From Paracoccus sp. JM45 (GTDB lineage Bacteria; Pseudomonadota; Alphaproteobacteria; Rhodobacterales; Rhodobacteraceae), in the NCBI RefSeq assembly GCF_003590715.1, contig NZ_QQVY01000001.1, forward strand, positions 1-64,000: a stretch of 64,000 bases of DNA, read 5' to 3'. How positions within the stretch are numbered: the stretch's first letter is position 1; the number at the start of each line of letters is the position of its first letter. Below the pieces are notes generated by a model. The model saw only the letters and a list, made by a program, of their open reading frames with translations, was not told where the DNA came from and ran no database searches. Below, one piece after another: positions 26,037 to 35,220 of the stretch. The position numbers and the translations under genes were made by a program.

Positions 26037-28251
26037 CGGTCTGGATTTTGCCGGACTTCAAGCCCGCTTGGGCTATATCGCGGGCTTGGGCATATCGCAT
26101 CTGTATTTGTCGCCGATTTTCAGCGCGGTCACAGGTTCGACCCATGGATATGACATCATAGACCCCAGCCGGATTGATCCCGTATTGGGGGGGATGCAGG
26201 GTTTTCGTGATCTGGCCAAGGCGGCGACGGATCAGGGCTTGGGCATTATTCTGGACATCGTCCCGAACCATACCGCGTTTTCAACGGAAAACCCTTGGCT
26301 GGACGATGTGCTGCGACGCGGCCCCTCTAGCCGTTATGCCCCGCATTTCGACATCGACTGGCAGGCGGGGCCACTGGTCTTGCCATTCCTGCCGGAGCCT
26401 TTCGAAAAACTGCTGTCCGACGGGGCCTTTACGGTCAGCGACGGCATGTGGCGCATGGGTGATCTGGCGATCCCCTTGGCCGAAAACACCGCTGACGGCG
26501 ATCTTCGCGACATCCATCAGGCGCAGCATTGGCGGCTGGTGCACAGCGATCTGGACCGCGACGGTATCACCCACCGCCGCTTTTTCAACGTCACCGGCCT
26601 GATCGGGATGCGGGTCGAGGATCCGCGTGTGTTCGATGACACCCATTCGCTGATCATCGAACTAGTGCGTGACGGTATGGTGCAGGGCCTGCGCGTGGAT
26701 CATATCGACGGTCTGGTCGATCCCGCCGGATATCTGACGCGTCTGGCGCAGGAACTGCCCGACACCCCGATCTGGGTCGAGAAAATCCTTGTCGGTGACG
26801 AACGCCTGCCCGACGCATGGCCCACCGCAGGCACGACCGGATATGAGGCCGCAGAACTGATCACCCGCATGCTGACCCATGCCGACGGCTTGTCCCGCCT
26901 TGATACCATCTGGTGCCAGACAACCGGCAATGACCTTGGCTTTGCAAAGGCATTGTCCCAAGCCAAAGCCGATGTTCTGGACAATGAACTGGCGGCTGAA
27001 AGGCGGCAGCTGTCGCGCCTTGCGGCTGATGCCTGCGCGGGGTCGACCATCGCCCAACCCGGCCCCGAATCCCTGCGCGAGGCTGTGACAGCCCTGCTGA
27101 TCGCTTTGCCGCGCTACCGCACCTATGTCTATGATGGCCAGACGTCCAAGGATGACCGTGCCCTGATCGCCCGCGTCGCTGATGATGCGGCCCAAGGGCT
27201 GCGATCGGATACGGTTGTCCGCATGCTACAAACCATCATGACCGATCCGAAGTCCGAGGCGCAGCACGCTTTTGTCACCCGCTTCCAGCAGGTATCGGGC
27301 GCACTGCTGGCCAAGTCGCAGGAAGACACCGCAGGCTTTCGCTGGACCCGCTATCTGGCCGCCAATGAGGTGGGTGCCGAACCCGACGAAGCCACGGTGA
27401 CCAGTGCCGAGGCCACCGGCATCCTGTCCGCCCGCAAACCTGCAGATATGGTGCTGACCTCGACCCATGATACCAAACGGTCCGAGGATGCGCGCATGCG
27501 CCTGGCCGCCATCAGCCATCTTCCGGAAGACTTCCGCAGCTTGCTGCACGACGCACAATCCCTGCCCTGCGCGAAACATCTTGCACCCGACTGGCAATGG
27601 TATCTGCTGCAATCGGCACTGGCGATCCATGGTGCCGATGATGCAGGCAACCGCCTTGCCAACCACATGGAAAAAGCGATGCGAGAGGCAAAGCTGACCA
27701 GTTTCTGGACTAATCCCGATCAGGATGCCGAGGCAGCCGCCGCCCGCATGGGCCATGCGGTGCTGGACCAATGGCGCGACAACCCGCAGCCCGCGCTGTT
27801 ACGCCTGCTGCAACGCGGACAGGCACTGTCGCTGGCGCAATTGTTGTTCAAAGCGCTGATGCCGGGCTTTCCCGATTTCTATCGCGGGTCCGAGGATTGC
27901 TTTCTGGCGCTGACCGATCCGGACAACCGGCGCGCGGTCGATTGGGCACATCTGGCCGCGCTGCCAGATCAATCAGGCTTTGGCGCAATCAAGGCGCGGT
28001 GGACGCGTAATTTGCTGACATTGCGCCGCGACCATGCACCCTTTCTGGCCGATGCCCCGACGCAAGCGCATGTCGAAGGTGACTGCATCCGGATTCTGCG
28101 GGGAAACATGGATCACGGCATGATGGCGCAGCTGTGCATGGATAGGTCAGAAACCGCCGAGGGTCACAATCTTCTGTCTTTCCAATCGGATGATGGTTGC
28201 ACGGTGACCCTGACGGCCTTTCAACCATCCCCTGCGCCGACTAACATTTGA
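25990..28251 (+). CDS. treY: Malto-oligosyltrehalose synthase
   Basis: TreY converts the reducing-end alpha-1,4 bond of a glucan to an alpha,alpha-1,1 bond. The 753-residue GH13 protein starts TATYRVQLRDGLDFAG and has SHLYLSPIFSAVTGSTHGYD, the nucleophile region LRVDHIDGLVDP, the Glu in IWVEKILVGDERLP and the THDTKRSEDARMR block, all specific to TreY. The ATG at 25990 lies inside the treZ 3' end; a GTG six codons upstream is an alternative. Together with treZ it gives trehalose from glycogen-like chains. Confidence 0.95.
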   Translation: MTPNIPTATYRVQLRDGLDFAGLQARLGYIAGLGISHLYLSPIFSAVTGSTHGYDIIDPSRIDPVLGGMQGFRDLAKAATDQGLGIILDIVPNHTAFSTENPWLDDVLRRGPSSRYAPHFDIDWQAGPLVLPFLPEPFEKLLSDGAFTVSDGMWRMGDLAIPLAENTADGDLRDIHQAQHWRLVHSDLDRDGITHRRFFNVTGLIGMRVEDPRVFDDTHSLIIELVRDGMVQGLRVDHIDGLVDPAGYLTRLAQELPDTPIWVEKILVGDERLPDAWPTAGTTGYEAAELITRMLTHADGLSRLDTIWCQTTGNDLGFAKALSQAKADVLDNELAAERRQLSRLAADACAGSTIAQPGPESLREAVTALLIALPRYRTYVYDGQTSKDDRALIARVADDAAQGLRSDTVVRMLQTIMTDPKSEAQHAFVTRFQQVSGALLAKSQEDTAGFRWTRYLAANEVGAEPDEATVTSAEATGILSARKPADMVLTSTHDTKRSEDARMRLAAISHLPEDFRSLLHDAQSLPCAKHLAPDWQWYLLQSALAIHGADDAGNRLANHMEKAMREAKLTSFWTNPDQDAEAAAARMGHAVLDQWRDNPQPALLRLLQRGQALSLAQLLFKALMPGFPDFYRGSEDCFLALTDPDNRRAVDWAHLAALPDQSGFGAIKARWTRNLLTLRRDHAPFLADAPTQAHVEGDCIRILRGNMDHGMMAQLCMDRSETAEGHNLLSFQSDDGCTVTLTAFQPSPAPTNI

Positions 28252-28356
28252 CAACCTGGGGAACAAGGCGAACCCGTTTTCTGTTCAGGCAATATCCGAC
28301 CGCGTTCCGGCTTTGACCAGCAAGAGCGGCCGTCACCCTGACCCGAGGATTTCGCC

Positions 28357-29517
28357 GTGACCTCCCATAATCAGACCTGCTTTTTCGACCCAGCCTTGCG
28401 TGAAACCGTCCGTGATGTCGCCACCGTTCTGCTGGCGGGCGGCAAGGGGACGCGCCTGCACGATCTGACCGCCAATGACAGCAAGCCGTTGGTGCCCTTT
28501 GCGGGGCGCAACCGTATCATCGACTTTGCCATGGCCAATGCTGCGCGGTCGGGAATTGCCCGCATGCTGGTGGCCACGCAATTCGCGCCACAGACGCTGC
28601 ATGATTATCTGCCCGCCCGCTGGGGCCAGCAATTCGCCCGCAATGGCATCCTGCTGCGTGATGGAAAAAACCGCTATCTGGGCACTGCTGATGCGCTGCG
28701 CCACAATTGGCCCGCAATCTGCGAAAGCACCTCGGACGAGGTTCTGGTGCTGGCCGCTGACCATGTCTATGACATGGATTATGCGGCGCTGATCCAGTCA
28801 CACCGTGCTTCGGGCGCTGTGGCGACGGTGGCGGTGGATGTGGTGCCCGTGGCGCAAGCATCAGCTTTCGGTGTAATGCAAGCAGGCGCGGACGGGCGTA
28901 TCCTGTCCTTTCTGGAAAAACCGGCCAACCCACCGGCGATGGCGGGCCATCCGGACAAAGCACTTGTATCGATGGGTGTCTATGTCCTGTCGCGTCGCTG
29001 GTTGCACAGCGTGATGTTCGACACCCACCCCGATGCCATGGATTTCGGTCATGATGTCATTCCGCTGGCGGTCCAGCAGGGACAAGCCTCGGTCTATCAA
29101 TTGCCGGTGGGGGCGAATGGCGAAACCTATTGGCGCGATGTCGGTACGCTGGATGCCCTGCGCCTTAGCCAGCTTGATTTTATCGACGCGGCCCCTGCCC
29201 GTCTGCCGCGCCAGACGCCGGTTGCCGATTGGTATCTTGGCAAGGGCAGCGTTGCGATGACCGGTGCAGTTGTGTCCCACAGCGCTGATCTGACCAATAC
29301 CATCGTGGCATCCGGCACATTTGTGCCCCCCGGACTGGTCACAGGTCAGGACCCGCACGAGGATGCGTTGTGGTTTACCCGCACCCAAGCCGGAACTGTG
29401 CTGATTACGCAGGCAATGCTGGATCGCAGAGCTGTCATGCGGATCCCGCGCAGCCGGATTTGTGTTACACCTGTGTTTGATGAACCGGCATATGGGAAAG
29501 ACAAACTTCATGCGTGA
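28357..29517 (+). CDS. glgC: Glucose-1-phosphate adenylyltransferase (ADP-glucose pyrophosphorylase), short form
   Basis: This enzyme makes ADP-glucose for glycogen synthesis. The nucleotide-binding motif LLAGGKGTRLHDLT lies at residues 25-38, and the active-site and effector regions VLAADHVYDMDY and YWRDVGTLDAL are present. At 386 residues it is about 35-40 shorter than usual GlgC, mostly in the middle and the left-handed beta-helix region, so its allosteric control may differ or it may be a divergent paralogue. The start is a GTG with GAGGA upstream. It overlaps glgX by 8 bp. Confidence 0.85.
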   Translation: MTSHNQTCFFDPALRETVRDVATVLLAGGKGTRLHDLTANDSKPLVPFAGRNRIIDFAMANAARSGIARMLVATQFAPQTLHDYLPARWGQQFARNGILLRDGKNRYLGTADALRHNWPAICESTSDEVLVLAADHVYDMDYAALIQSHRASGAVATVAVDVVPVAQASAFGVMQAGADGRILSFLEKPANPPAMAGHPDKALVSMGVYVLSRRWLHSVMFDTHPDAMDFGHDVIPLAVQQGQASVYQLPVGANGETYWRDVGTLDALRLSQLDFIDAAPARLPRQTPVADWYLGKGSVAMTGAVVSHSADLTNTIVASGTFVPPGLVTGQDPHEDALWFTRTQAGTVLITQAMLDRRAVMRIPRSRICVTPVFDEPAYGKDKLHA

Positions 29518-31576
29518 CATGACCACTTCGCCCTCTTTCGATCCGACCTTGGCGCGGTCAGACATATTGGGGGCGGAATTTCAGGGTGAAGGAACAAACT
29601 TCGCCCTGTTTTCGGAAAACGCGACCAAGGTCGAGCTTTGCCTATTCGACGAAACCGGCGAAACCGAATTGCACCGCCTGTCCCTGCCGATGATGGAGGG
29701 AGGGATCTGGTATGGCTATCTGCCCGATATTATGCCCGGTCAGGTCTATGGCTATCGCGTGCATGGCCCCTATGCCCCCGAACAGGGCCATCGCTTTAAC
29801 CATCACAAGCTGCTCCTGGACCCCTATGCCCGCGAATTGCGCGGAGAGATCATCTGGGACGACGCGCTGCATGGATATACCATCGGTCAGGATGACCTGT
29901 CCTTTGACGAACGTGACAGCGCACCCTTTATGCCCAAGGCAGTCGTGGTCGACAGCCAGTTCGATTGGGACAGTGACCGCGCCCTGCGCACGCCTTGGTC
30001 CGAAACCGTCATCTATGAGGCGCATGTCAAAGGCATGACCCAGATGCATCCCGATGTGCCGCAGAACCTGCGCGGCAGCATTCAGGGGCTGGCATCGGAT
30101 GCGGTGATCGACCATCTGAAAACCATCGGCGTTACAACGATAGAGCTGCTGCCCATCCACGCCTTCGCCAATGACCGGTTTCTGACGGAAAAGGACCTGT
30201 CGAACTATTGGGGCTATTCCACGCTGTCTTTCTTTGCGCCCCACGCCCCCTATCTGCAATCCGGCCAGATCAAAGAGGTGAAGGAGGCGATCCGTCGTTT
30301 CCACAAGGCGGGGCTTGAGGTTATCTTGGACGTGGTCTTCAACCACACCTGCGAAGGCAACGAACTGGGCCAGACGCTGTCGTTCCGCGGGATCGACAAC
30401 GCATCCTACTATCTGCTGTCGCCTGACGACAAACGCCACGGCTTCGACACCACCGGCACCGGCAATACGCTGAACCTGTCGCATCCGATGGTACTGCGTA
30501 TGGTCATGGACAGCCTTCGCTATTGGGTCGAGGCGATGCATGTCGACGGCTTCCGCTTCGACCTTGCCTCAACCTTGGGGCGCGAGGGGTATGGCTTTGA
30601 ACGCGACGGGTCGTTCTTTAACGCGATCCGCCAGGACCCCGTGCTGTCCGGCATCAAGCTGATTGCCGAGCCGTGGGACATCGGGGATGGCGGCTATCAG
30701 GTCGGTGGCTATCGCTGGCCCTTCCGTGAATGGAACGACAAGTTCCGCGATGACACCCGCGCCTTCTGGCGTCGTGATACCGGCCTGCTGCCCGTCATAT
30801 CCGAACGGCTGTCGGGATCGCCTGTGCAATTCAACCACAGCCAGCGTCCTGCCACCTCTAGCGTCAATTTCGTGGCAGCCCATGACGGGTTCACGCTGTG
30901 GGATACGGTCAGCTTCAACGACAAACACAATGAGACAAATGGCGAAGGTGGCCGCGACGGCCACGACCATAATCTGTCCGACAATCTGGGCGCCGAAGGT
31001 CCGATCGACGACGAAGGTATCGACACTGCCCGCTTGCGCCGTGCTCGTGCGATGCTGGCGACCGTGATCCTGTCCCAAGGGGTGCCGATGATCCTTGCGG
31101 GGGATGAAATCGGTAATTCCCAAGGCGGTAACAATAACGCCTATTGTCAGGATAACGAGATTTCATGGCTCGATTGGGAAAGCGGTCGTCAAGATGTGCA
31201 GGTTGCGGTGCAGGCGCTGACAGCCTTCCGTGCCAGAACTGCGCTGGCACAGGCACGCTTTGCCGTGCCGCCCGACCAGCCCCATCCAGATCATCCCGTC
31301 ACCTGCTGGCTGCATCCGCGTGGTGATGACATGACGCCTGACGATTGGGCCGATGATCAGTTGCAATGTATGGGGATGCTGGTGAAAGGCAGCGGGCCGG
31401 ATCAGGTGCTGATCGTCGTAAACGCCGGTGACGATGCGGAATTTGCGCTGCCCGATGGCGACTGGCATTTGCAGATCGACACAGCCCGCGATGATGTTTC
31501 CTGCGATGAAACCGCGTTGGGTGTGGTGGATGTGCCTTGGCAATCGGTTCTGGCGTTCAGCCGCCCTGCAAGCTGA
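29510..31576 (+). CDS. glgX: Glycogen debranching enzyme
   Basis: GlgX hydrolyses alpha-1,6 branches of limit-dextrin glycogen. The 688-residue protein has an N-terminal CBM48 domain (GAEFQGEGTNFALFSENATK) and a GH13 barrel with the nucleophile in VDGFRFDLASTLG, the acid in LIAEPWDIGDGGYQVG and the third Asp in VAAHDGFTLWDTV. The GNSQGGNNNAYCQDNE loop is characteristic of GlgX/isoamylase. The start ATG at 29510 overlaps the glgC end and has GGGAAAG upstream. Freed linear chains would feed TreY. A terminator follows. Confidence 0.95.
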   Translation: MRDMTTSPSFDPTLARSDILGAEFQGEGTNFALFSENATKVELCLFDETGETELHRLSLPMMEGGIWYGYLPDIMPGQVYGYRVHGPYAPEQGHRFNHHKLLLDPYARELRGEIIWDDALHGYTIGQDDLSFDERDSAPFMPKAVVVDSQFDWDSDRALRTPWSETVIYEAHVKGMTQMHPDVPQNLRGSIQGLASDAVIDHLKTIGVTTIELLPIHAFANDRFLTEKDLSNYWGYSTLSFFAPHAPYLQSGQIKEVKEAIRRFHKAGLEVILDVVFNHTCEGNELGQTLSFRGIDNASYYLLSPDDKRHGFDTTGTGNTLNLSHPMVLRMVMDSLRYWVEAMHVDGFRFDLASTLGREGYGFERDGSFFNAIRQDPVLSGIKLIAEPWDIGDGGYQVGGYRWPFREWNDKFRDDTRAFWRRDTGLLPVISERLSGSPVQFNHSQRPATSSVNFVAAHDGFTLWDTVSFNDKHNETNGEGGRDGHDHNLSDNLGAEGPIDDEGIDTARLRRARAMLATVILSQGVPMILAGDEIGNSQGGNNNAYCQDNEISWLDWESGRQDVQVAVQALTAFRARTALAQARFAVPPDQPHPDHPVTCWLHPRGDDMTPDDWADDQLQCMGMLVKGSGPDQVLIVVNAGDDAEFALPDGDWHLQIDTARDDVSCDETALGVVDVPWQSVLAFSRPAS

Positions 31577-31583
31577 TGAAACG

Positions 31584-31613
31584 CCGCCCCGAATGATCGG
31601 GGCGGTCGTTTTT
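31584..31613 (+). terminator. Rho-independent terminator after glgX
   Basis: The arms CCGCCCC (31584-31590) and GGGGCGG (31599-31605) enclose an 8-base loop. They are followed by TCGTTTTT (31606-31613). It reaches the stop codon of the convergent DUF1513 gene. Confidence 0.85.
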
Positions 31614-32680
31614 CAAAGACTGACCAGATGGTTGTCCCATGCCAGATCATGGACCATCGCGCCGTTCGGGCAGATCACCCCGCCCAGACCATCGGTAAAG
31701 GCCAGACCGTTGCCCGCTTTGGCGACCCCGCAGATATCGCCACGGCGCATGATCTGCGGCGGCTCATCCGTATCGGCCTGAAAGATATGGGCGGCATTGC
31801 CACGCGGACCGGTAATGGCAACCGTGCTGCCATCCCCCGAAAACGACACCGAACCGGCATAACCGTTCAGCGCGCGCTGTTCGGCATGATCGGCGGACAG
31901 CAAGCGCGGTTCCTGTCCCATCTTATGCAGGATCAACAGCGGGATGACCGTTTCCAGATCACCTTCCCACTGAATTGCAGCCGCCACCATTCCGTCGTCG
32001 CGTGCCGACAGATGCCTGATTGACCCTTTGGCAAGTTCAGGGGCCAGCGTGACCGTATCAATGATCTCTCCGTCCCTGATGTAGGTCAGGTTGGGGTGCA
32101 TATCCTCGGGGTTCAGCTTTTCGCGTTCGCTGTCGGGATGGGTCAGAATACCGCCATTGGCGACGGCCAGAACCTCGGTTCCGGGCAGGCGGATCACTTC
32201 GTGCGGGCCGATGGCACCGGTAGGAATTTCGCCGATGCGGGTATAATTGCGACGGGTGTCCCAGACGCCCAGCATACCGTCGCCGGTTTCATAGGCATTT
32301 TCGGTGGTGACCAGAATATCGCCGTTTTGCAGATAGGCACCGTGGCCATAGAAATGGCGGCCTTCGGGGGACTCCAGACGGCGGACAACCCGCCCGCTGG
32401 CGCAATCCAGAACCAGCGCGAATGTGCCGGGGCGGCGGGCAAAGGCCACAGCCTCGGCCCGTGTCGGATGGGCGGCTGCGGCATGGCCTCGGTCGGGCAG
32501 ATCGACGCGGAACGCAATCACCCCCTTGGCGGTCAGACCGTAAAGCGCGAATGCACCGGACGGATCACGCGCCGCCGCCAAAAACGAAGGGTTGCCGACG
32601 TCAGCCCAGCTGGCCGCAGGGATAAGGGCCCCTGCCCCGCCAGCCGCAAGACTGGCCAACAAACGACGACGACTTAGCAT
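31613..32680 (-). CDS. DUF1513 periplasmic protein (imelysin-cluster)
   Basis: This 355-residue protein has a Tat-like signal (SRRRLLASLAAGGAGALIPA) and a beta-propeller-like body with repeated blocks such as SFLAAARDPSGAFALYGL, HFYGHGAYLQNGDILVTTEN and SVSFSGDGSTVAITGPRG. DUF1513 proteins accompany imelysins and a dihaem c-type protein in many marine Proteobacteria, in clusters linked with iron uptake; the biochemical role is unknown. The ATG at 32680 shares one base with the stop codon of the upstream gene (TGATG). It is the last gene of a four-gene operon. Confidence 0.85.
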   Translation of the reverse strand: MLSRRRLLASLAAGGAGALIPAASWADVGNPSFLAAARDPSGAFALYGLTAKGVIAFRVDLPDRGHAAAAHPTRAEAVAFARRPGTFALVLDCASGRVVRRLESPEGRHFYGHGAYLQNGDILVTTENAYETGDGMLGVWDTRRNYTRIGEIPTGAIGPHEVIRLPGTEVLAVANGGILTHPDSEREKLNPEDMHPNLTYIRDGEIIDTVTLAPELAKGSIRHLSARDDGMVAAAIQWEGDLETVIPLLILHKMGQEPRLLSADHAEQRALNGYAGSVSFSGDGSTVAITGPRGNAAHIFQADTDEPPQIMRRGDICGVAKAGNGLAFTDGLGGVICPNGAMVHDLAWDNHLVSL

Positions 32681-33624
32681 CAATCACCATCCGCGGCATT
32701 AAAGCCGACCTGAACGTTCAGGGCTTTGCCCAATTCTTCCTGTGCAAGGGCCTGTGCTTCCTTGATGGTGGTCTGCACAGCCTCGGCGCGGAAACGCATG
32801 GCGGGGTCATTGACATCGGCCAATGCCGGATCGGCCAGACGTCCTGCCTGATCTTGCGCACGTGCAAAGGCCGCATCGGTCAGTGGCGCATCACCCAGTT
32901 GCGCCGAAAGTTCGCGCAGGGATACGATCTGCGTCTGGATCATCGGCAGCGATTGTTCCGAACGACGCAATTCGGCGCGCAGGGGACGCGGATCGTCGAA
33001 ACTGCCCAAGGGGCGGCCAAGGCGCTGGTCGGCCAGATACTCCATCCCCGCCAGCAGCACGGTATAAAGGCTTTGGTTCACCTCGTCCTTCGTCAAAAAG
33101 CGCAGATGGCCGTCCTGACCCGGATTGCGCATCTGGTCGGCGAAATCTTCATGCCAGCCGTCGCGGATGGTGGTGGCCGTCGCGGCCAGATCATCGGCCA
33201 GTGCCAGCGTCACATCACAAGGCTGGGCTTCATTTTCAAAAATCTGCCGTTCCAGCGCGCCCAAGCCACGCGCTGCAACAGATGCCTGCGCCAATGCCTC
33301 TGGCGTCAGGGCCTCAGCGCCCTGTGCCTGTAACAGGCGCAAGCCGCGCGCCGTGGCATCGCGATCATCCGGCCAGAACAGGACGGCCTTTGCACGGCCA
33401 CCATCCTGTATCGGCCCCATGTTCAGATGCGAGACACCTGCCCATGCCTGCGCTGTTTCCGCAAAGCCCGCGCGCAGGGCGGGGACATCACATGTGGTGT
33501 CGGCAAGTGTGGTCGCGGTTTCCGTAAAATGGTCGATACGCGGCAGGATGTGGTGATCAAGGACCCCGTCAACATCGGCAAGCGCCGGTGTCGCAAGGCA
33601 GATCAGGGCAAGAGTGCGGATCAT
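32680..33624 (-). CDS. Imelysin-like periplasmic protein without the GxHxxE motif
   Basis: This 314-residue protein has a signal peptide (MIRTLALICLATPALA) and the two-helix-bundle pattern of the imelysin/EfeO fold: AGFAETAQAWAGVSHLNMGPI, then GLGALERQIFENEAQPCDV. The position where imelysins carry GxHxxE reads GALERQIFE, so the His ligand is missing and iron binding may be altered. It overlaps the DUF1111 gene by ATGA and touches DUF1513 by one base. It is probably a periplasmic iron-binding or structural partner of the full imelysin at 35221-36483. Confidence 0.85.
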   Translation of the reverse strand: MIRTLALICLATPALADVDGVLDHHILPRIDHFTETATTLADTTCDVPALRAGFAETAQAWAGVSHLNMGPIQDGGRAKAVLFWPDDRDATARGLRLLQAQGAEALTPEALAQASVAARGLGALERQIFENEAQPCDVTLALADDLAATATTIRDGWHEDFADQMRNPGQDGHLRFLTKDEVNQSLYTVLLAGMEYLADQRLGRPLGSFDDPRPLRAELRRSEQSLPMIQTQIVSLRELSAQLGDAPLTDAAFARAQDQAGRLADPALADVNDPAMRFRAEAVQTTIKEAQALAQEELGKALNVQVGFNAADGD

Positions 33625-35171
33625 AGAGACTCCAGAAATGCGATCAATGCCGCGCGGTCTTCGGGGGGCAATCGGACAAAACCGTCTTTGGCGGCTTTGC
33701 CTTCTCCTCCGTGCCACAAGACAGCTTCGGTCAGGGTACGGGCGCGGCCATCATGCAGGAAATTGCGTTCGGCGGAAACCTGATGCGTCACACCCAGCCC
33801 CCAAAGGGGCGGCGTGCGCCATTCCGCGCCGGATGCCTGTCCTGCAGGAAGGCCGTCATCCAGCCCTGCCCCCATATCATGCACCAGAAAATCGGAATAA
33901 GGCCAGATCAGCTGGAAGCTCTGTTCATCACGATCCTGCAACCGGCTGGTCACAAAGGACGGTTGATGACAGGAAATACAGCCGGTTTCATAGAAAACCT
34001 GCTTGCCATGCAGCACCTGCGGGTCATCGACATCGGCCCGCGCGGGAACGCCCAGATTGCGGCTGTAGAAAGTCACCAGATCAAGGCTGTCACCTGATAC
34101 TTCCAGATTGTCCTGTTCGGGGCTAAGCCCGTCGGGGGCATTGCGGCATTCGGTCTGCGCTTGGGTGCAATCACCCCAAGGCGTGGGATGCAGGGGCGAT
34201 GCGATACCGATATCGGCGTGAAAGGCATCTGCTGCCTGCTGGCGCAATGTCGGGGTGCTGGCCCGTACGCCGAAACGACCCAACATCGGCTGGTTGAATT
34301 CGCTGGACCAGACCATATTGGCCCGTCCGCTGATGCCGTCACCATCCGCATCCTGCGGATCGGCAAGGGCAATGATATCTTCTGCCGGTATCGCCTCGAC
34401 CAGACCAAGGCCGATCATCTGGGGGGCAACGCGCGGGCTGATTTTGGTAGCAGGATCCAAGGGACCATAGCCAAGATTGTCCAGCGACCATTCCGGCCGT
34501 CGCAGCGTGACCGTTTCACCGCCCGCCAGCGTAACGGTATCAGCGTCGCGCCAGCTGACGGTGACTTTCCCTTCGGAGGTCATGCCTGCGACGGACAGAT
34601 CTGAAAACTGGTGCCCGTAGACCGGATCACCCTTGGCCGAGATATAATCAGCCACGGCCTGCAGATCGGCGGGTTCGGGATCAACGGGGATACCCAATCG
34701 CACCACAAGACTGCCCGCGTCATCATCGGGTCCGGTGGGCGCATGGCCACGACCGTCCTTGATATGGCAATCCTGACAGGCGCGGGTGTTGAACATCGGC
34801 CCCAGACCGTCCGAGGCGATGGTGGATGAAGGTGGCGTCACCCAGATGCGTTCGAACAGACCGTTGCCGACCGAAAACTCGGCTGCCTGTTCGAAGCTGA
34901 GGTTCTTTTGGGACAGGCTGAAGGCCTGTTGATCGCCCGTCCGCCGCACGGTGCCCGCACCACCCTGATTGGATTCGAACGGGACGGCCTTGGTGAAATC
35001 ACGGGTCGGCGTTGTGACGGATTTGATCCGTGCGGCCTCGACCTCGGTACGGGGGACGACCTGCAGATGCGGATCGAAGGTCTGCGCATGGGCGGTGCCC
35101 GACAATAACAGGGCAAGGCATGTGGCCGACAGACCGATGCGGGGGGAAATGATCTTCGTTGTCATCTGCAT
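33621..35171 (-). CDS. Dihaem c-type cytochrome, DUF1111 (thiol oxidoreductase-like)
   Basis: This 516-residue secreted protein has a signal peptide ending near SGTAHA. It carries two haem c motifs, CQDCH (residues 132-136) and CISCH (398-402), and DUF1111 blocks such as SDGLGPMFNTRACQDCH and DADGDGISGRANMVWS. The latter is a probable Ca-binding loop. DUF1111 proteins resemble dihaem peroxidases and sit with imelysins in iron-related clusters, perhaps oxidising or reducing iron for uptake (inference). It lies between the two imelysin genes. Confidence 0.88.
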   Translation of the reverse strand: MQMTTKIISPRIGLSATCLALLLSGTAHAQTFDPHLQVVPRTEVEAARIKSVTTPTRDFTKAVPFESNQGGAGTVRRTGDQQAFSLSQKNLSFEQAAEFSVGNGLFERIWVTPPSSTIASDGLGPMFNTRACQDCHIKDGRGHAPTGPDDDAGSLVVRLGIPVDPEPADLQAVADYISAKGDPVYGHQFSDLSVAGMTSEGKVTVSWRDADTVTLAGGETVTLRRPEWSLDNLGYGPLDPATKISPRVAPQMIGLGLVEAIPAEDIIALADPQDADGDGISGRANMVWSSEFNQPMLGRFGVRASTPTLRQQAADAFHADIGIASPLHPTPWGDCTQAQTECRNAPDGLSPEQDNLEVSGDSLDLVTFYSRNLGVPARADVDDPQVLHGKQVFYETGCISCHQPSFVTSRLQDRDEQSFQLIWPYSDFLVHDMGAGLDDGLPAGQASGAEWRTPPLWGLGVTHQVSAERNFLHDGRARTLTEAVLWHGGEGKAAKDGFVRLPPEDRAALIAFLESL

Positions 35172-35220
35172 TCCTGATCAAGCTGCCGACAGGGTGCCGG
35201 CAGCTTCTTGTGATATGTGT

